A stretch of 15,636 nt of DNA from positions 1-15,636 of the forward strand of contig CAZMVU010000109.1 in assembly GCA_964569295.1 (NCBI GenBank), in the 5' to 3' direction. This document shows, one piece after another, positions 6,797 to 15,159 of the stretch. Made by a program: the position numbers and the translations under genes. The DNA comes from CAZMVU01 sp964569295. GTDB lineage: Bacteria > Hydrogenedentota > Hydrogenedentia > Hydrogenedentales > JAGMZX01. Within the stretch, counting starts at the first letter, position 1; every line of letters begins with the position of its first letter. The notes under the pieces are model-generated. The model saw only the letters and a list, made by a program, of their open reading frames with translations. It made no database searches and was not told the DNA's origin.

Positions 6797-6895
6797 AGGG
6801 CCAAAGTACTCCCATAGCCAAGCTCCTGGAGGCCTTGGGCCACGCCCGTAGCACGGTAGGAAGACCCGCCACAACATGGCTCGCGAGGACGCCGC

Positions 6896-8149
6896 ATGAA
6901 AGCACCGGGTTCTATCGACGTAACCATCATCGGCGCGGGGATGATCGTGCACGATCTACTGCTTCCCGACGTCTACCACCTGCAACGCCTGGGTATTGTG
7001 GGCGATATCCGTGTGGTGTCGCAGCACGGCCGCTCGATCCGGAAGCTCAAGGAAAACGCGGCCATCCGGGCTGCGTTCCCCGGCCAGGATTTCGAGGGTT
7101 TCCCCGATCCGGATGCCGACCCCGAGACGCCGCACCCGCAAGGCTACCGCGAGGCGCTGGCCGCCATGTCCCCGCGCCAGGCGGTCCTCATCGCCCTGCC
7201 GGACCAGATGCACTACGGCGTATTAAAGGATGTTCTGGCCGCCGGCCACCATATCCTCTGTGTCAAGCCCCTGGTGCAGACCTACAGCGCGGCGCACGAA
7301 GTGGCGCGCATGGCCTACGAGCGCGGCCTCTTCATCGGCGTCGAATATCACAAGCGGTTCGACACCCGCGCACTCATGGCGCGCCACGCCTACCGCCGCG
7401 GCGACTTCGGCGAATTCGTCATGGGCGAGGCGAAAATGATTGAGCCCTACTTCTACCGGCACTCGAACTTTCAGAACTGGTTCACCTGCGAGAACTCGGA
7501 CCCCTTCACTTACGTCGGCTGCCACTACGTGGATCTCGTGAACTTCATCACCGGGTTGCGCCCGCGCGCCGTCTCGGTCACGGGCGTAAAGGGCCGGTTC
7601 CCGAACGGCAACGAGGGCTATATGTGGGCCAATGGCCGCGTCATCTGGGAAAACGGCGCCGTCCTTTCCGTCATCGACGGCCTCGGCTACCCCGATGCCG
7701 GCGCCGGCAGCAACGACCAGTGCCTGCAAATGTTCTGCGAAGGGAATGGCAAGTCCGCTGAAATCCGCCACGACGACCAGTATCGCGGTGTAAGTCATTG
7801 CTACTTAGAGGGCATCGGCTGCGGCGGCAGCGCCTTCAACTACGTGAGCCCCGACTTCTTCCGGCTCATTCCCTGGGAGGGCGAGGGCCTGCAACCGGTG
7901 GGGTACGGCTACGAGTCTGTCGCCGCAAACCTGCGCGCCATACACCGCATCGAGAACCAGCCCGACGCCGGCGAGGTGGCCACGCGCCAGGCGGCTATTC
8001 GCGCCATCGACGACAAGGGCCTCATCGCCACGCCGAATAACAGCTATATAAACGAGCTGGTCACCGAGGCCGCCCGCCTCTCGATTGCCCACGACGGCCA
8101 ATTCGTGGATATCGTGTACGTCGAGAAGCCGGAGGTGGTGCTGCGCTGA
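6896..8149 (+). CDS. Gfo/Idh/MocA family oxidoreductase, divergent (second)
   Basis: A 417-aa protein of the same fold as its upstream neighbour, but not a close duplicate. The Rossmann motif is IIGAGMIVHD (residues 11-20). The EKP motif reads CVKP (Lys124 kept, Glu replaced by Val). GVEYHKRFD (148-156) and YVGCHYVDLVNFITG (206-220, with His210 and Asp213) fit the second catalytic block. It is longer than the usual 330-390 aa, with a segment rich in Asp and Pro at about 63-85 and a Cys/Gly-rich stretch around 285-300. It is likely an NAD(P)-dependent oxidoreductase of unknown substrate. GAGGA (6885-6889) lies 6 nt from the ATG. The stop is 10 bp from the stop of the convergent dehydrogenase. 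Confidence 0.87.
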   Translation: MKAPGSIDVTIIGAGMIVHDLLLPDVYHLQRLGIVGDIRVVSQHGRSIRKLKENAAIRAAFPGQDFEGFPDPDADPETPHPQGYREALAAMSPRQAVLIALPDQMHYGVLKDVLAAGHHILCVKPLVQTYSAAHEVARMAYERGLFIGVEYHKRFDTRALMARHAYRRGDFGEFVMGEAKMIEPYFYRHSNFQNWFTCENSDPFTYVGCHYVDLVNFITGLRPRAVSVTGVKGRFPNGNEGYMWANGRVIWENGAVLSVIDGLGYPDAGAGSNDQCLQMFCEGNGKSAEIRHDDQYRGVSHCYLEGIGCGGSAFNYVSPDFFRLIPWEGEGLQPVGYGYESVAANLRAIHRIENQPDAGEVATRQAAIRAIDDKGLIATPNNSYINELVTEAARLSIAHDGQFVDIVYVEKPEVVLR

Positions 8150-8159
8150 GCCGCGGGCG

Positions 8160-8864
8160 CTAGCCCTTGCCCGGCCTGGCCAGCGGGCGAATCTCGACCT
8201 CGGCGAGCAGATTCTGCTGGCGGGTGTCGAGCACGTTCCAGCACACCTCGCCAACTTCCTCGGGCGTCACTTTCCAGCCGGCCTCTTCGTCCGGGGCGTG
8301 GCGGTGGGAGGCGGAATCGACGGAGCCGGGGTAGACCGTGGTCACCTTGATGCCGTGGTTGCGCACCTCCTGGAACAGGGATTGGCTGAAGCCGGTGCAG
8401 GCGAACTTCGAGGCGGCATAGGCGCTGCCGCCTTTCAGCGGCACCTTCCCGGCGATGGAGGAGATATTGATGATGTGGCCGCGCTCTTGCTCCCGCATGG
8501 CGCCGAGCACGGCGCGGGTGGCGTAGAAAAGGCCGTTCACATTGGTCTCGATCATGGCGTGCCATTCATCCGGCGTGATCTCGAAGATATCGCGCCGCAA
8601 CACGATGCCGCCATTGTTGATGAGCGCGTCCACGCCGCCGAGCCGCTCCATGAGCTGGGCGATGGCGCTGGCCGTGCTGTCCATGCTGCGCAGGTCGCCG
8701 GTGGCCCGGCAGCATATACCGCCCGCATTGCGGATTTCTGCTTCGAGCGCGGTAAGTGCCTCTTCCGAGCGGGCCATAGCCCCGACGGTACAGCCATGGC
8801 GCGCGAGTGTGGCGGCGATGCCGCGGCCGATTCCCTTGCTTGCACCGGTAACGATAACCTTCAT
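8160..8864 (-). CDS. Short-chain dehydrogenase/reductase (SDR)
   Basis: Classical SDR of 234 aa. TGASKGIG (residues 6-13) is the cofactor motif. INNGG (82-86) stands for the usual NNAG. Asn110, Ser136 and Tyr149-x3-Lys153 (SAYAASK) form the catalytic set. PGSVDS follows as in the family, so the enzyme should be active with NAD(P). The basic residue after the second strand (AMARSEE) slightly favours NADP, which is an inference. AGGAG (8870-8874) is 5 nt from the ATG. The gene lies 74 bp downstream of the DUF62 gene on the same strand and may be the last gene of that transcript. The gap contains a GC hairpin. The substrate is unknown; FabG-like reductases are the nearest general type. Confidence 0.92.
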   Translation of the reverse strand: MKVIVTGASKGIGRGIAATLARHGCTVGAMARSEEALTALEAEIRNAGGICCRATGDLRSMDSTASAIAQLMERLGGVDALINNGGIVLRRDIFEITPDEWHAMIETNVNGLFYATRAVLGAMREQERGHIINISSIAGKVPLKGGSAYAASKFACTGFSQSLFQEVRNHGIKVTTVYPGSVDSASHRHAPDEEAGWKVTPEEVGEVCWNVLDTRQQNLLAEVEIRPLARPGKG

Positions 8865-8890
8865 GTCAGCTCCTGGTTGTTGGTCCTACT

Positions 8891-8909
8891 GGCGGCGTCT
8901 CCCGCCGCC
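8891..8909 (-). other. GC hairpin between DUF62 and SDR genes
   Basis: GGCGGC (8891-8896) and GCCGCC (8904-8909) form a six-pair stem with a 7-nt loop in the 74-bp gap. No T-run follows on the minus strand, so it is more likely an mRNA-processing or stabilising stem than a terminator. Confidence 0.35.
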
Positions 8910-8938
8910 CCTGAGAAGAACATCCTCGCCGCCCGCCA

Positions 8939-9724
8939 TTATTCGCCACCGGCCACCCGCACAACGTCGCCGATGCCAATGCCGAGCTCCTGGGCCGCGC
9001 TGCCGCCGCTTATGGCGATTTCGAGGTGGCCCGTGCTGCTAATGAGGGCCAGCGGCGTACCTTGCAAGACATCGCCGTAAGTGCGAAGGATGCGCTCGAT
9101 CGCGAGGTTGCCAGCCATGACACACCCGTTCATGCGGCCCTCGAGGCTATCCACATGGATGTTGGTAATGCAGTTCCCGAAGTGGTCCACATGCACCACG
9201 GCGCCTTCGATGCTGCCGCCGCGAAGCACCGGCGCCGGCATATCGAGCGTCACGAGATTCGCTGCAGGGGGGCCGACCTCGTGAAAGTCGACGCCGGCCG
9301 CCAAGAGCGCGGCGGCAGGCGCGAAGATGTCGCGGCCGTGGAAGGTGGTGCTTACGGGGGTGCGCATGAAGCGCGGGTTTTCGATCACCCGCGCCTCCTC
9401 GAGGGCAAAGTGCTGGAGCACCAGCGTGAGCACCCCATTGTCCGGGCAGATGAAATAGCGGTGCCCCGCATACACCGCGAGCGGGCGGCGCGCCGTACCC
9501 ACGCCCGGATCGACGACAATGACATGCACGGTGCCGGCGCGGAAGTAGGGCAGCGCGCCTCCCGCGAACAAGGCCGCCTCATGCACGTTCTGCCGTGGGA
9601 TCTCATGGCTGAGATCGGCCACGGTCGCCACCGGGCACCCCGCGTAGATAATGCCCTTCATGGCGGCCACGTAAGGATCGTTGCTTCCGAAATCGGTGGT
9701 CAGCGTTACCAGGGGCAAGCTCAT
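8939..9724 (-). CDS. SAM hydroxide adenosyltransferase (DUF62 / chlorinase-fluorinase family)
   Basis: Enzyme family that hydrolyses S-adenosylmethionine to adenosine and methionine using activated water; a few relatives use fluoride or chloride. The protein is 261 aa. Signatures are TLTTDFGSNDPYV (Asp11, Asp16), VDPGVGTARRPL (Asp72, Arg79), CPDNG (93-97) and TFHGRDIFAP (His129). Asp72, Arg79 and His129 match the Asp-Arg-His set of the hydroxide-using branch, so halogenation is unlikely. AAAGGAG (9734-9740), 9 nt upstream, fixes the ATG at 9724; an in-frame extension further upstream would overlap the ATPase gene. The ATPase gene ends 31 nt upstream, so the two are probably co-transcribed. 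The physiological role of SAM hydrolysis in most bacteria is unsettled. Confidence 0.94.
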   Translation of the reverse strand: MSLPLVTLTTDFGSNDPYVAAMKGIIYAGCPVATVADLSHEIPRQNVHEAALFAGGALPYFRAGTVHVIVVDPGVGTARRPLAVYAGHRYFICPDNGVLTLVLQHFALEEARVIENPRFMRTPVSTTFHGRDIFAPAAALLAAGVDFHEVGPPAANLVTLDMPAPVLRGGSIEGAVVHVDHFGNCITNIHVDSLEGRMNGCVMAGNLAIERILRTYGDVLQGTPLALISSTGHLEIAISGGSAAQELGIGIGDVVRVAGGE

Positions 9725-9755
9725 GGATAACGGCTCCTTTTCGGGGACCGCGCGC

Positions 9756-12700
9756 CTACAGCCGGAATACCGTGGCTTTGAGCGTCTCAGCGGCGCGGGT
9801 GACGTCTTGCCGGCATGTGAAGATGATAACCTGGTGGCGTCCGGCGATGCGCGCGATGAGGCGCATGGTCCGTTCCAGGCGTTCGTCATCGTAATTGGCG
9901 AAGGGATCGTCCAGCAGCATCGGCACCGACTCCTGCCCGCGGCTGACACTTTCCACGAGGGCAAGCCGGAGCGCCAGGTAGACCTGGTCAATAGTCCCTT
10001 TGCTTAATGATTTTTCCGGTGCTTCGAGTACCCGTTGCCCGTCGGGAACGCACACCTGGATGCGGAAATCGCGTCCGATCCGTATCTGCGAATAGGCGCC
10101 GCCGGTTATTTCCCGGAGGTGATCCGAGGCGATGGCGGCGAGGCGCGGTGCGATGCGTGCATGTTTGTCCCGTGCGATTTCCTCGATAAGCGCCATGGCG
10201 TAGGCGGCTGCATCGCGCTCACGGGTATAGTATTGCACTTCCGCCGCGCACAGCGCTTGCTCCTCCTCGACTTCGTGCAGCGGCCGCACGGCGGTCACGA
10301 TCTCGGAAATCCGCCTTTGCAGGCGGCGCTCGCGCGCGGCAATGTCCTCGGCCTCCGCATCGAGCCGGGCGCGCGAGCTGTCCAGATCCTCGCGTGAGAG
10401 AGGCGGCGCGGGCGGCAGTTCCCCAAGGGCGGCGACCTCGCTGCGCAGGGTATCGAGTTCCTCCGCATCGAGTATACTGGCGCGTTGCGCTTCGAGAGCA
10501 ACCCGGCGGTTCTCGAGTTCCTCGAGCCGCGCCGCTTCGCCGGCCCGGGTACGCCATTCCTCGACCGAGCCCACGTCCGCCTCTTCGAGCAAGGCCGCAA
10601 GCGCCGCCTCGTGTTCGGCGAGCGCGGCCGCTTCCTGTTTCACCTGTTGTTCGAGTTCCGCACGCGTTTGGCTGAGCATCTCCCGGCGTACATGCCGATC
10701 ACGGCTATGCGCGGCCCGCTGGCGATACGCCCGCAAGGCCGCCAGAGGCGCCTCGTATTCCCGTTCCTCGGCGAAGCCCGCGGCACGCATGGCGGTGCGC
10801 AGGGCCTCGGCGGCCGCATCGGCCTGGGAGTGCGCCTGGGCCAGGGCTTCCCGAAGCGCCTTAATCTCCTTCTGGCTCCGTTCGAGGCGCGATCGGCTAT
10901 CGGCCAGGCGGCGTTTGCACTCCCGGTATTCCTGATAACGCGCAAGCACCCGGCCCGCCGCCGGCTTCACATCCGCTTCACTGACTATCTCTTCCCCCAC
11001 CTCGCCAAACGTATCACGCAGGCGTGCCAGCAGCATGGCCACCCGCTCCTCCGCCTCGTCCGCGCGGCTTTCAACGGTTTCGAGCACATCCTCCTGGGCG
11101 GCCAGTTCGGCGCTCTGCCGCTGAAACGTGTCATAGCGCGCTTCGAGTTCACGCACACTCTCACACCCCTCGCGCACCATCATGGCGGCCACCGGTGAAT
11201 CCGCCGGATCGGGGTGGGCCGATCGCAGCGATGTCATTTCTCCGCGCACCTCACCCATTTCCGCACGCACCTGGTCATGGCGGCGGCGGACATAGAGATA
11301 ATTGATATAGAAGTAGAGCGCGGCCAGCAGCGCACACCCCATCGGCAACAATATCGCCGGCACCTGAAAGTAGGCAAAAGCGCCCAACAAGATCACGAAG
11401 AAAACGCCCAAACCACCGGCGAGAAAGCGGAAGCCCGGCAGCCGCTCGCCTATTTCCTCGGTCTCATTCTGCAGGGTCTGCATGCGGCTGGCAAGCTGCT
11501 GATACGCATCGGCCCGAGCGTAACGCGCCTCCTCATACGCACGCACATGCCCGGGAAAGTCGGGAACTTCGGCGAAAAGGGCTGTCAGGGGCTTCAGCCG
11601 TTCGCGCCGTTGCGCGACCTCCTGGCGCACCACCGCGCGTTGGGCACATTCCTCGTCGCGGGTGCGCTGCGCCACATCGAACGAACTCGACAGTTGGGTG
11701 AACCATGTCACCGGGTCCGGTGCAACACGGCTGAAATCCGGAAAAGCGCCCACCTGCGCCTGCACTGCCTGCCACTGTTCCTTGGCTACAGCCCGTTCCC
11801 CCTCGAGCTGCGCGAGGCGTTCCTCCAAGCGCTGCACCTCGACGCCGGCGGCCGCATACGCATCCTCGAGGGCATCGTCGATTTGTGGCAACACCGTGCC
11901 CGCCGGATTCGCCATATCGCCAATCCGGTGCAGGGCCTGTTCCGTTTCCGCCAATTCCGTTCGGGTGCGTTCAAGGGCCAGGCGCGCGGTGTTCACGCGC
12001 GTCTCGAGCCCGAGCAATTCATCGGTCCGCGCCACGGGAAATGCACGTGCGCCGCTCAATGCGCGGCATTCATCGGCTGTCTCCCTGATGCGCCGCGTCA
12101 ACTCTTCCGCCGTTTCGAACCTGCGCACGCGCGCATGGGCATCGACAAGTTGTACCCGGGCTTCCAGCGCCTGCTGCTCGCGCTTCAACGCCAGCTCACG
12201 CTCGCGAAGCTCCGTGCGCTCGATGTCCACCTCCGCGGCCGCTTCGCGCGCATCGAGGATGGCGAGGCGCTCCCGCTCCAGGGCATCAAGCCGGGTCCGG
12301 GCGGCGGGCAACGGCTTGGTGGTGTCTTCAGGCCGGCCAATGCTGCGGATGCGCTGCTCGAGGAAACGCAACGCCGACTGGGCCGAACGCATGGTATCGC
12401 CCGTGTCGGCGAGGGAAAGGAGCTTCTCGCGAATTTTTCCCAACGCATCCTCGCCGCCAAGCCCTGCAAGAGTGAGGTGCGAGATCGTGGCTGTGCCCAG
12501 GAATACCGGTTTCAACAAGCCGAGGTGCTCCTCGGCGATCCGCACCTCGCCGTCTTCGTCGTGCAAGGACACGGTAATGTCTTCGCCGTTCTCACACACT
12601 TGAACCGTGCGCGCTTCCTGGTGAAAAGAGCGAATCACCTCGAAAACACGTCCGTCGTCGAGTTCATAGGTAAGCCGTCCGCCATAGACTGCCGGATCGT

Positions 12701-12908
12701 TCCAGGGAATGCGCAAATCCGCTTCCTCACGCGCTTGCCCCGGATTGGCGCAGGTGGACTGGCCATACAACATATCGGCTATGAAAGCGCGCAGCGTCGA
12801 CTTGCCCCGCTCGTTCGGTCCCTCCACAAGCTGCAGGCCGGGCACACAGGTTAGTTCGAGTCCGGAGAAGCACCCGTACCCGTCGATGACAATGCGCCGC
12901 AACCTCAC
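9756..12908 (-). CDS. YhaN-like SMC/RecN-type ATPase with membrane hairpin
   Basis: Large (1050 aa) ABC/SMC-class ATPase. Walker A is GPNERGKST (residues 30-38). Long charged coiled-coil arms run from about 205 to 490 and 545 to 925. The ABC signature LSKGTIDQVYLALRLAL starts at 968, and Walker B is VPMLLDDPFANYDD (995-1008) with Asp-Asp in place of the usual Asp-Glu. Two strongly hydrophobic segments (about 494-512 and 516-540) lie between the arms where a zinc hook or hinge would be, which is a feature of the YhaN group and suggests membrane tethering. No CxxC zinc hook is seen there. The start is GTG at 12908, overlapping the nuclease stop (GTGA), with GAGGA just upstream. With its neighbour it should form a YhaO-YhaN / SbcD-SbcC style complex acting on DNA. 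Confidence 0.88.
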   Translation of the reverse strand: MRLRRIVIDGYGCFSGLELTCVPGLQLVEGPNERGKSTLRAFIADMLYGQSTCANPGQAREEADLRIPWNDPAVYGGRLTYELDDGRVFEVIRSFHQEARTVQVCENGEDITVSLHDEDGEVRIAEEHLGLLKPVFLGTATISHLTLAGLGGEDALGKIREKLLSLADTGDTMRSAQSALRFLEQRIRSIGRPEDTTKPLPAARTRLDALERERLAILDAREAAAEVDIERTELRERELALKREQQALEARVQLVDAHARVRRFETAEELTRRIRETADECRALSGARAFPVARTDELLGLETRVNTARLALERTRTELAETEQALHRIGDMANPAGTVLPQIDDALEDAYAAAGVEVQRLEERLAQLEGERAVAKEQWQAVQAQVGAFPDFSRVAPDPVTWFTQLSSSFDVAQRTRDEECAQRAVVRQEVAQRRERLKPLTALFAEVPDFPGHVRAYEEARYARADAYQQLASRMQTLQNETEEIGERLPGFRFLAGGLGVFFVILLGAFAYFQVPAILLPMGCALLAALYFYINYLYVRRRHDQVRAEMGEVRGEMTSLRSAHPDPADSPVAAMMVREGCESVRELEARYDTFQRQSAELAAQEDVLETVESRADEAEERVAMLLARLRDTFGEVGEEIVSEADVKPAAGRVLARYQEYRECKRRLADSRSRLERSQKEIKALREALAQAHSQADAAAEALRTAMRAAGFAEEREYEAPLAALRAYRQRAAHSRDRHVRREMLSQTRAELEQQVKQEAAALAEHEAALAALLEEADVGSVEEWRTRAGEAARLEELENRRVALEAQRASILDAEELDTLRSEVAALGELPPAPPLSREDLDSSRARLDAEAEDIAARERRLQRRISEIVTAVRPLHEVEEEQALCAAEVQYYTRERDAAAYAMALIEEIARDKHARIAPRLAAIASDHLREITGGAYSQIRIGRDFRIQVCVPDGQRVLEAPEKSLSKGTIDQVYLALRLALVESVSRGQESVPMLLDDPFANYDDERLERTMRLIARIAGRHQVIIFTCRQDVTRAAETLKATVFRL

Positions 12909-14065
12909 GATTCCTCATCTCCCGTCGCTGGTGCATGGCGCCGGTATGCCTCGATGCCCAGGGCACGCGCACGATCCACCATGGCAGCCCGTTCCGGCGG
13001 CAGGGTATCGGCGAGTTCATGGTTGAGGCGATCCACAAAGACCCCCAGGCTCGCGTGTTCCCGGGCAAGCGCATCCAAATCCTCGGGGGGCTCGGTGGCG
13101 TCCTCGAGTTCAAGAAACGTATACGCTTCCGCCGCATTCTGGGCAAGTTGCGTGCGGTCGATAGGGGCATGGTCCGGGCGACGGCCGCAAAGGCGAATGC
13201 GCGCCATCACTTCCCCTTCGAGCGACCGTCCGAGACCGCGCAGCGCTTCAGCTATCTGCACCAGGTTCGACAGATCCGAGCAGTCCAGATCTCGTGTGAC
13301 GTAGCGGGTGCGCGCAGTATGCACCGGTTCGACATGCACCTGCCGGCTGCCGTGTTCCTCCTCGATACGCACCTCGAGATAGCCGCATTCGCCCGCAGCG
13401 TCGAACCCGAGACAATCCAGCGATCCGCAATACCAGGCCGGGACGCCCCTGTCGTTGGCTATCGCGCGCCTGTCATGTACATGCCCGAGGGCAAGATAGG
13501 CGATCCCTTGCGGCGTGGCGGCATTTACATCGAAAGGCGCCACCGCGCCGCCCGCGGTTGCGCCGTCTTCGATCGCCGTGCCGTGCCCAAGCGCTACATG
13601 CACACGCCCGCTTTCCGCGGGCACGCTCAAGTGGTCCAACGAAGACGCCGCCGGATCGGAGGCGTCGAAGGCGAAACCATGCACCGCCAACGCGGCGTGC
13701 GGCAATTCGATGGTTTCCCACTGCGGTGAGCGAAAGATGTGTACATTCTCGGGCCACGGCGCCGCCGCATAGGGCGAGTGCGGACCAACGGGATCGCGGT
13801 TGCCCGGCGCAATCAGAATCGGCACGGGCGCCGCCAGATAGCAGGCCTCCTGCACGAAAGCTATCGTCTCGCGGGTAACATAGTGCGCCTCGAACAAATC
13901 CCCGGCGATAAGCACCGCATCGGCACGGGTATCTGCCGCGCGGCGCAGCATATCCAGAAACAGTTCACGCAGCAGTTGCCGGCGCCACTTGGCCTGTCGC
14001 GGAGGGACACGGCTTGACGCGAAACAACGATCCAGATGGACATCGGCTGTATGAATGAGTTTCAT
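12905..14065 (-). CDS. SbcD/YhaO-like metallophosphoesterase with altered motif III
   Basis: Nuclease subunit type of the Mre11/SbcD/YhaO group, 386 aa. Motif I is HTADVHLD (Asp8, His10), motif II GDLFE (Asp56), then LGHG (His161) and LGHVHDRR (His195, His197). Motif III should read GNHD but reads GNRD: Arg90 is encoded by CGC (13796-13798 on this strand), one base from a His codon. The equivalent His in E. coli SbcD and yeast Mre11 (H125) is needed for nuclease activity, so activity here may be lost or changed while metal ligands remain. The C-terminal half (about 230-386) is a less conserved capping and ATPase-contact region. The stop overlaps the GTG start of the ATPase gene. No Shine-Dalgarno is visible; an inverted repeat lies directly before the ATG. 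Confidence 0.88.
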   Translation of the reverse strand: MKLIHTADVHLDRCFASSRVPPRQAKWRRQLLRELFLDMLRRAADTRADAVLIAGDLFEAHYVTRETIAFVQEACYLAAPVPILIAPGNRDPVGPHSPYAAAPWPENVHIFRSPQWETIELPHAALAVHGFAFDASDPAASSLDHLSVPAESGRVHVALGHGTAIEDGATAGGAVAPFDVNAATPQGIAYLALGHVHDRRAIANDRGVPAWYCGSLDCLGFDAAGECGYLEVRIEEEHGSRQVHVEPVHTARTRYVTRDLDCSDLSNLVQIAEALRGLGRSLEGEVMARIRLCGRRPDHAPIDRTQLAQNAAEAYTFLELEDATEPPEDLDALAREHASLGVFVDRLNHELADTLPPERAAMVDRARALGIEAYRRHAPATGDEES

Positions 14066-14067
14066 GG

Positions 14068-14094
14068 GGCGCGTTCACTCGCCAACAACGCGCC
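14068..14094 (-). promoter_or_regulatory. Inverted repeat abutting the nuclease start codon
   Basis: GGCGCGTT (14068-14075) and AACGCGCC (14087-14094) are perfect 8-bp arms around an 11-nt loop. In the mRNA the stem ends 2 nt before the AUG at 14065 and occupies the place of a Shine-Dalgarno; only a weak GGCGAG lies in the loop. It may control translation initiation or act as an operator. Confidence 0.5.
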
Positions 14095-14182
14095 GTTAGT
14101 GTGGCAAATTCGCGCCGGGGAATCCAACTCGCACCGCACACGGGATTGGCGGCGCCGGCATTCACCGCGGAATGGAGCGTGG

Positions 14183-15121
14183 TTACAGCGCATCAGGGTA
14201 TGCAGGCGGCCGGCCATGGGCGGCATCGTGGTACCCGCGTTGGAAGTTGTAGCGCAGGATGCGCTGGTAGAAATTGCCGAACAGGCGCGTGTCGCTTTCG
14301 AGTCCGCGGCAGAAACGTTTGAGCGACGGCATGACAAGCCGGTCACAGGCTTTCAACAAGGGATGCCGCTTCACGGGAAAGCGCTGGTACAACACGATAT
14401 CACGTGTCTTTTCGAGTAGCGTATACAAGGCATAACCCCGGGCATACTCACGCTCGAACGCCTGCGTACATACAACCCGTTGCCAGCCATAGGCGACCGC
14501 TTCCGGCTCATACACACCCTTGATCCCGTGGCGTGCCACTCGCCACGCCAGTTCGGCGCCATGGTACAGGGGATACGCGAAGGCCTCGTCGAACCCGCCG
14601 GCCTCGAGCAGCAGCTCGCGCCCGATACTCAGGTTGCCCGCGCGCCACTCGAGAAAATCCAACGCGCCGCCCCCTTCCGGCCTTGGATATTCATACTGGT
14701 AGAACCAGCGTGTGAACGCGCTGGCGCGTATCTGCGGGTGAAAGTCCACCCGCCCCACCACCGCCCCCACCTGCTTGTCCGCCTGGTGCGCCTTCACATG
14801 CCGGCCTACCAGTTGCTCGCCCGGCAACAACCACGGTTCGAGAAACAACAGGCAGTGCCCTCGCGTGGCCTCGGCGGCGGCGTTCAGCGCGGCTACCGTA
14901 CTCACCCCTTCCAGATGCTCGAGAATATGCATGCGTACAGGCGACCCGGCCTGATACCGGCGTAACATCTTGCTGGTCTTGTTGCCGCTGCCCCGGTCCG
15001 CCACCACCAGTTCATAGCGTGCCGCTGGATACTCCTGGGACTCGATATGCTGCAAAGTAAGCGGCATTAGCCCGCTCTCGTCATGTGTGGCCATGACGAT
15101 GCTGCAATCAATATCGCCCAT
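14183..15121 (-). CDS. Family 2 (GT-A) glycosyltransferase lacking a DxD motif
   Basis: Predicted cytoplasmic transferase of 312 aa using a nucleotide sugar to build a glycan or envelope polymer; donor and acceptor are unknown. CSIVMATHDESGLMPLTLQH starts the nucleotide-binding domain, and VVADRGSGNKTSKML matches the VVDDGSxD region. The position of the metal-binding DxD reads LLFLEPWLLPG, with no DxD. WRAGNLSIGRELLLEAGGFDEAF matches the acceptor-side block, followed by AELAWRVARHGIKGVYEP where ED-type acids sit (one Glu kept). No membrane span is obvious. The ATG at 15121 starts just before the first strand; a TTG at 15190 gives 23 extra residues without a ribosome site and is less likely. 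The nuclease gene follows 117 bp downstream on the same strand. Confidence 0.83.
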   Translation of the reverse strand: MGDIDCSIVMATHDESGLMPLTLQHIESQEYPAARYELVVADRGSGNKTSKMLRRYQAGSPVRMHILEHLEGVSTVAALNAAAEATRGHCLLFLEPWLLPGEQLVGRHVKAHQADKQVGAVVGRVDFHPQIRASAFTRWFYQYEYPRPEGGGALDFLEWRAGNLSIGRELLLEAGGFDEAFAYPLYHGAELAWRVARHGIKGVYEPEAVAYGWQRVVCTQAFEREYARGYALYTLLEKTRDIVLYQRFPVKRHPLLKACDRLVMPSLKRFCRGLESDTRLFGNFYQRILRYNFQRGYHDAAHGRPPAYPDAL

Positions 15122-15159
15122 CAATACGGTGTACCCCAGCTTGTCCAAAGTGTTGCGGC

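Noticed and set aside
4409..6952. 847-codon minus-strand open frame opposite hemE and the first oxidoreductase
   Set aside because: It spans two real genes and their promoter, and shows no recognisable domain; an artefact of high GC at third positions.
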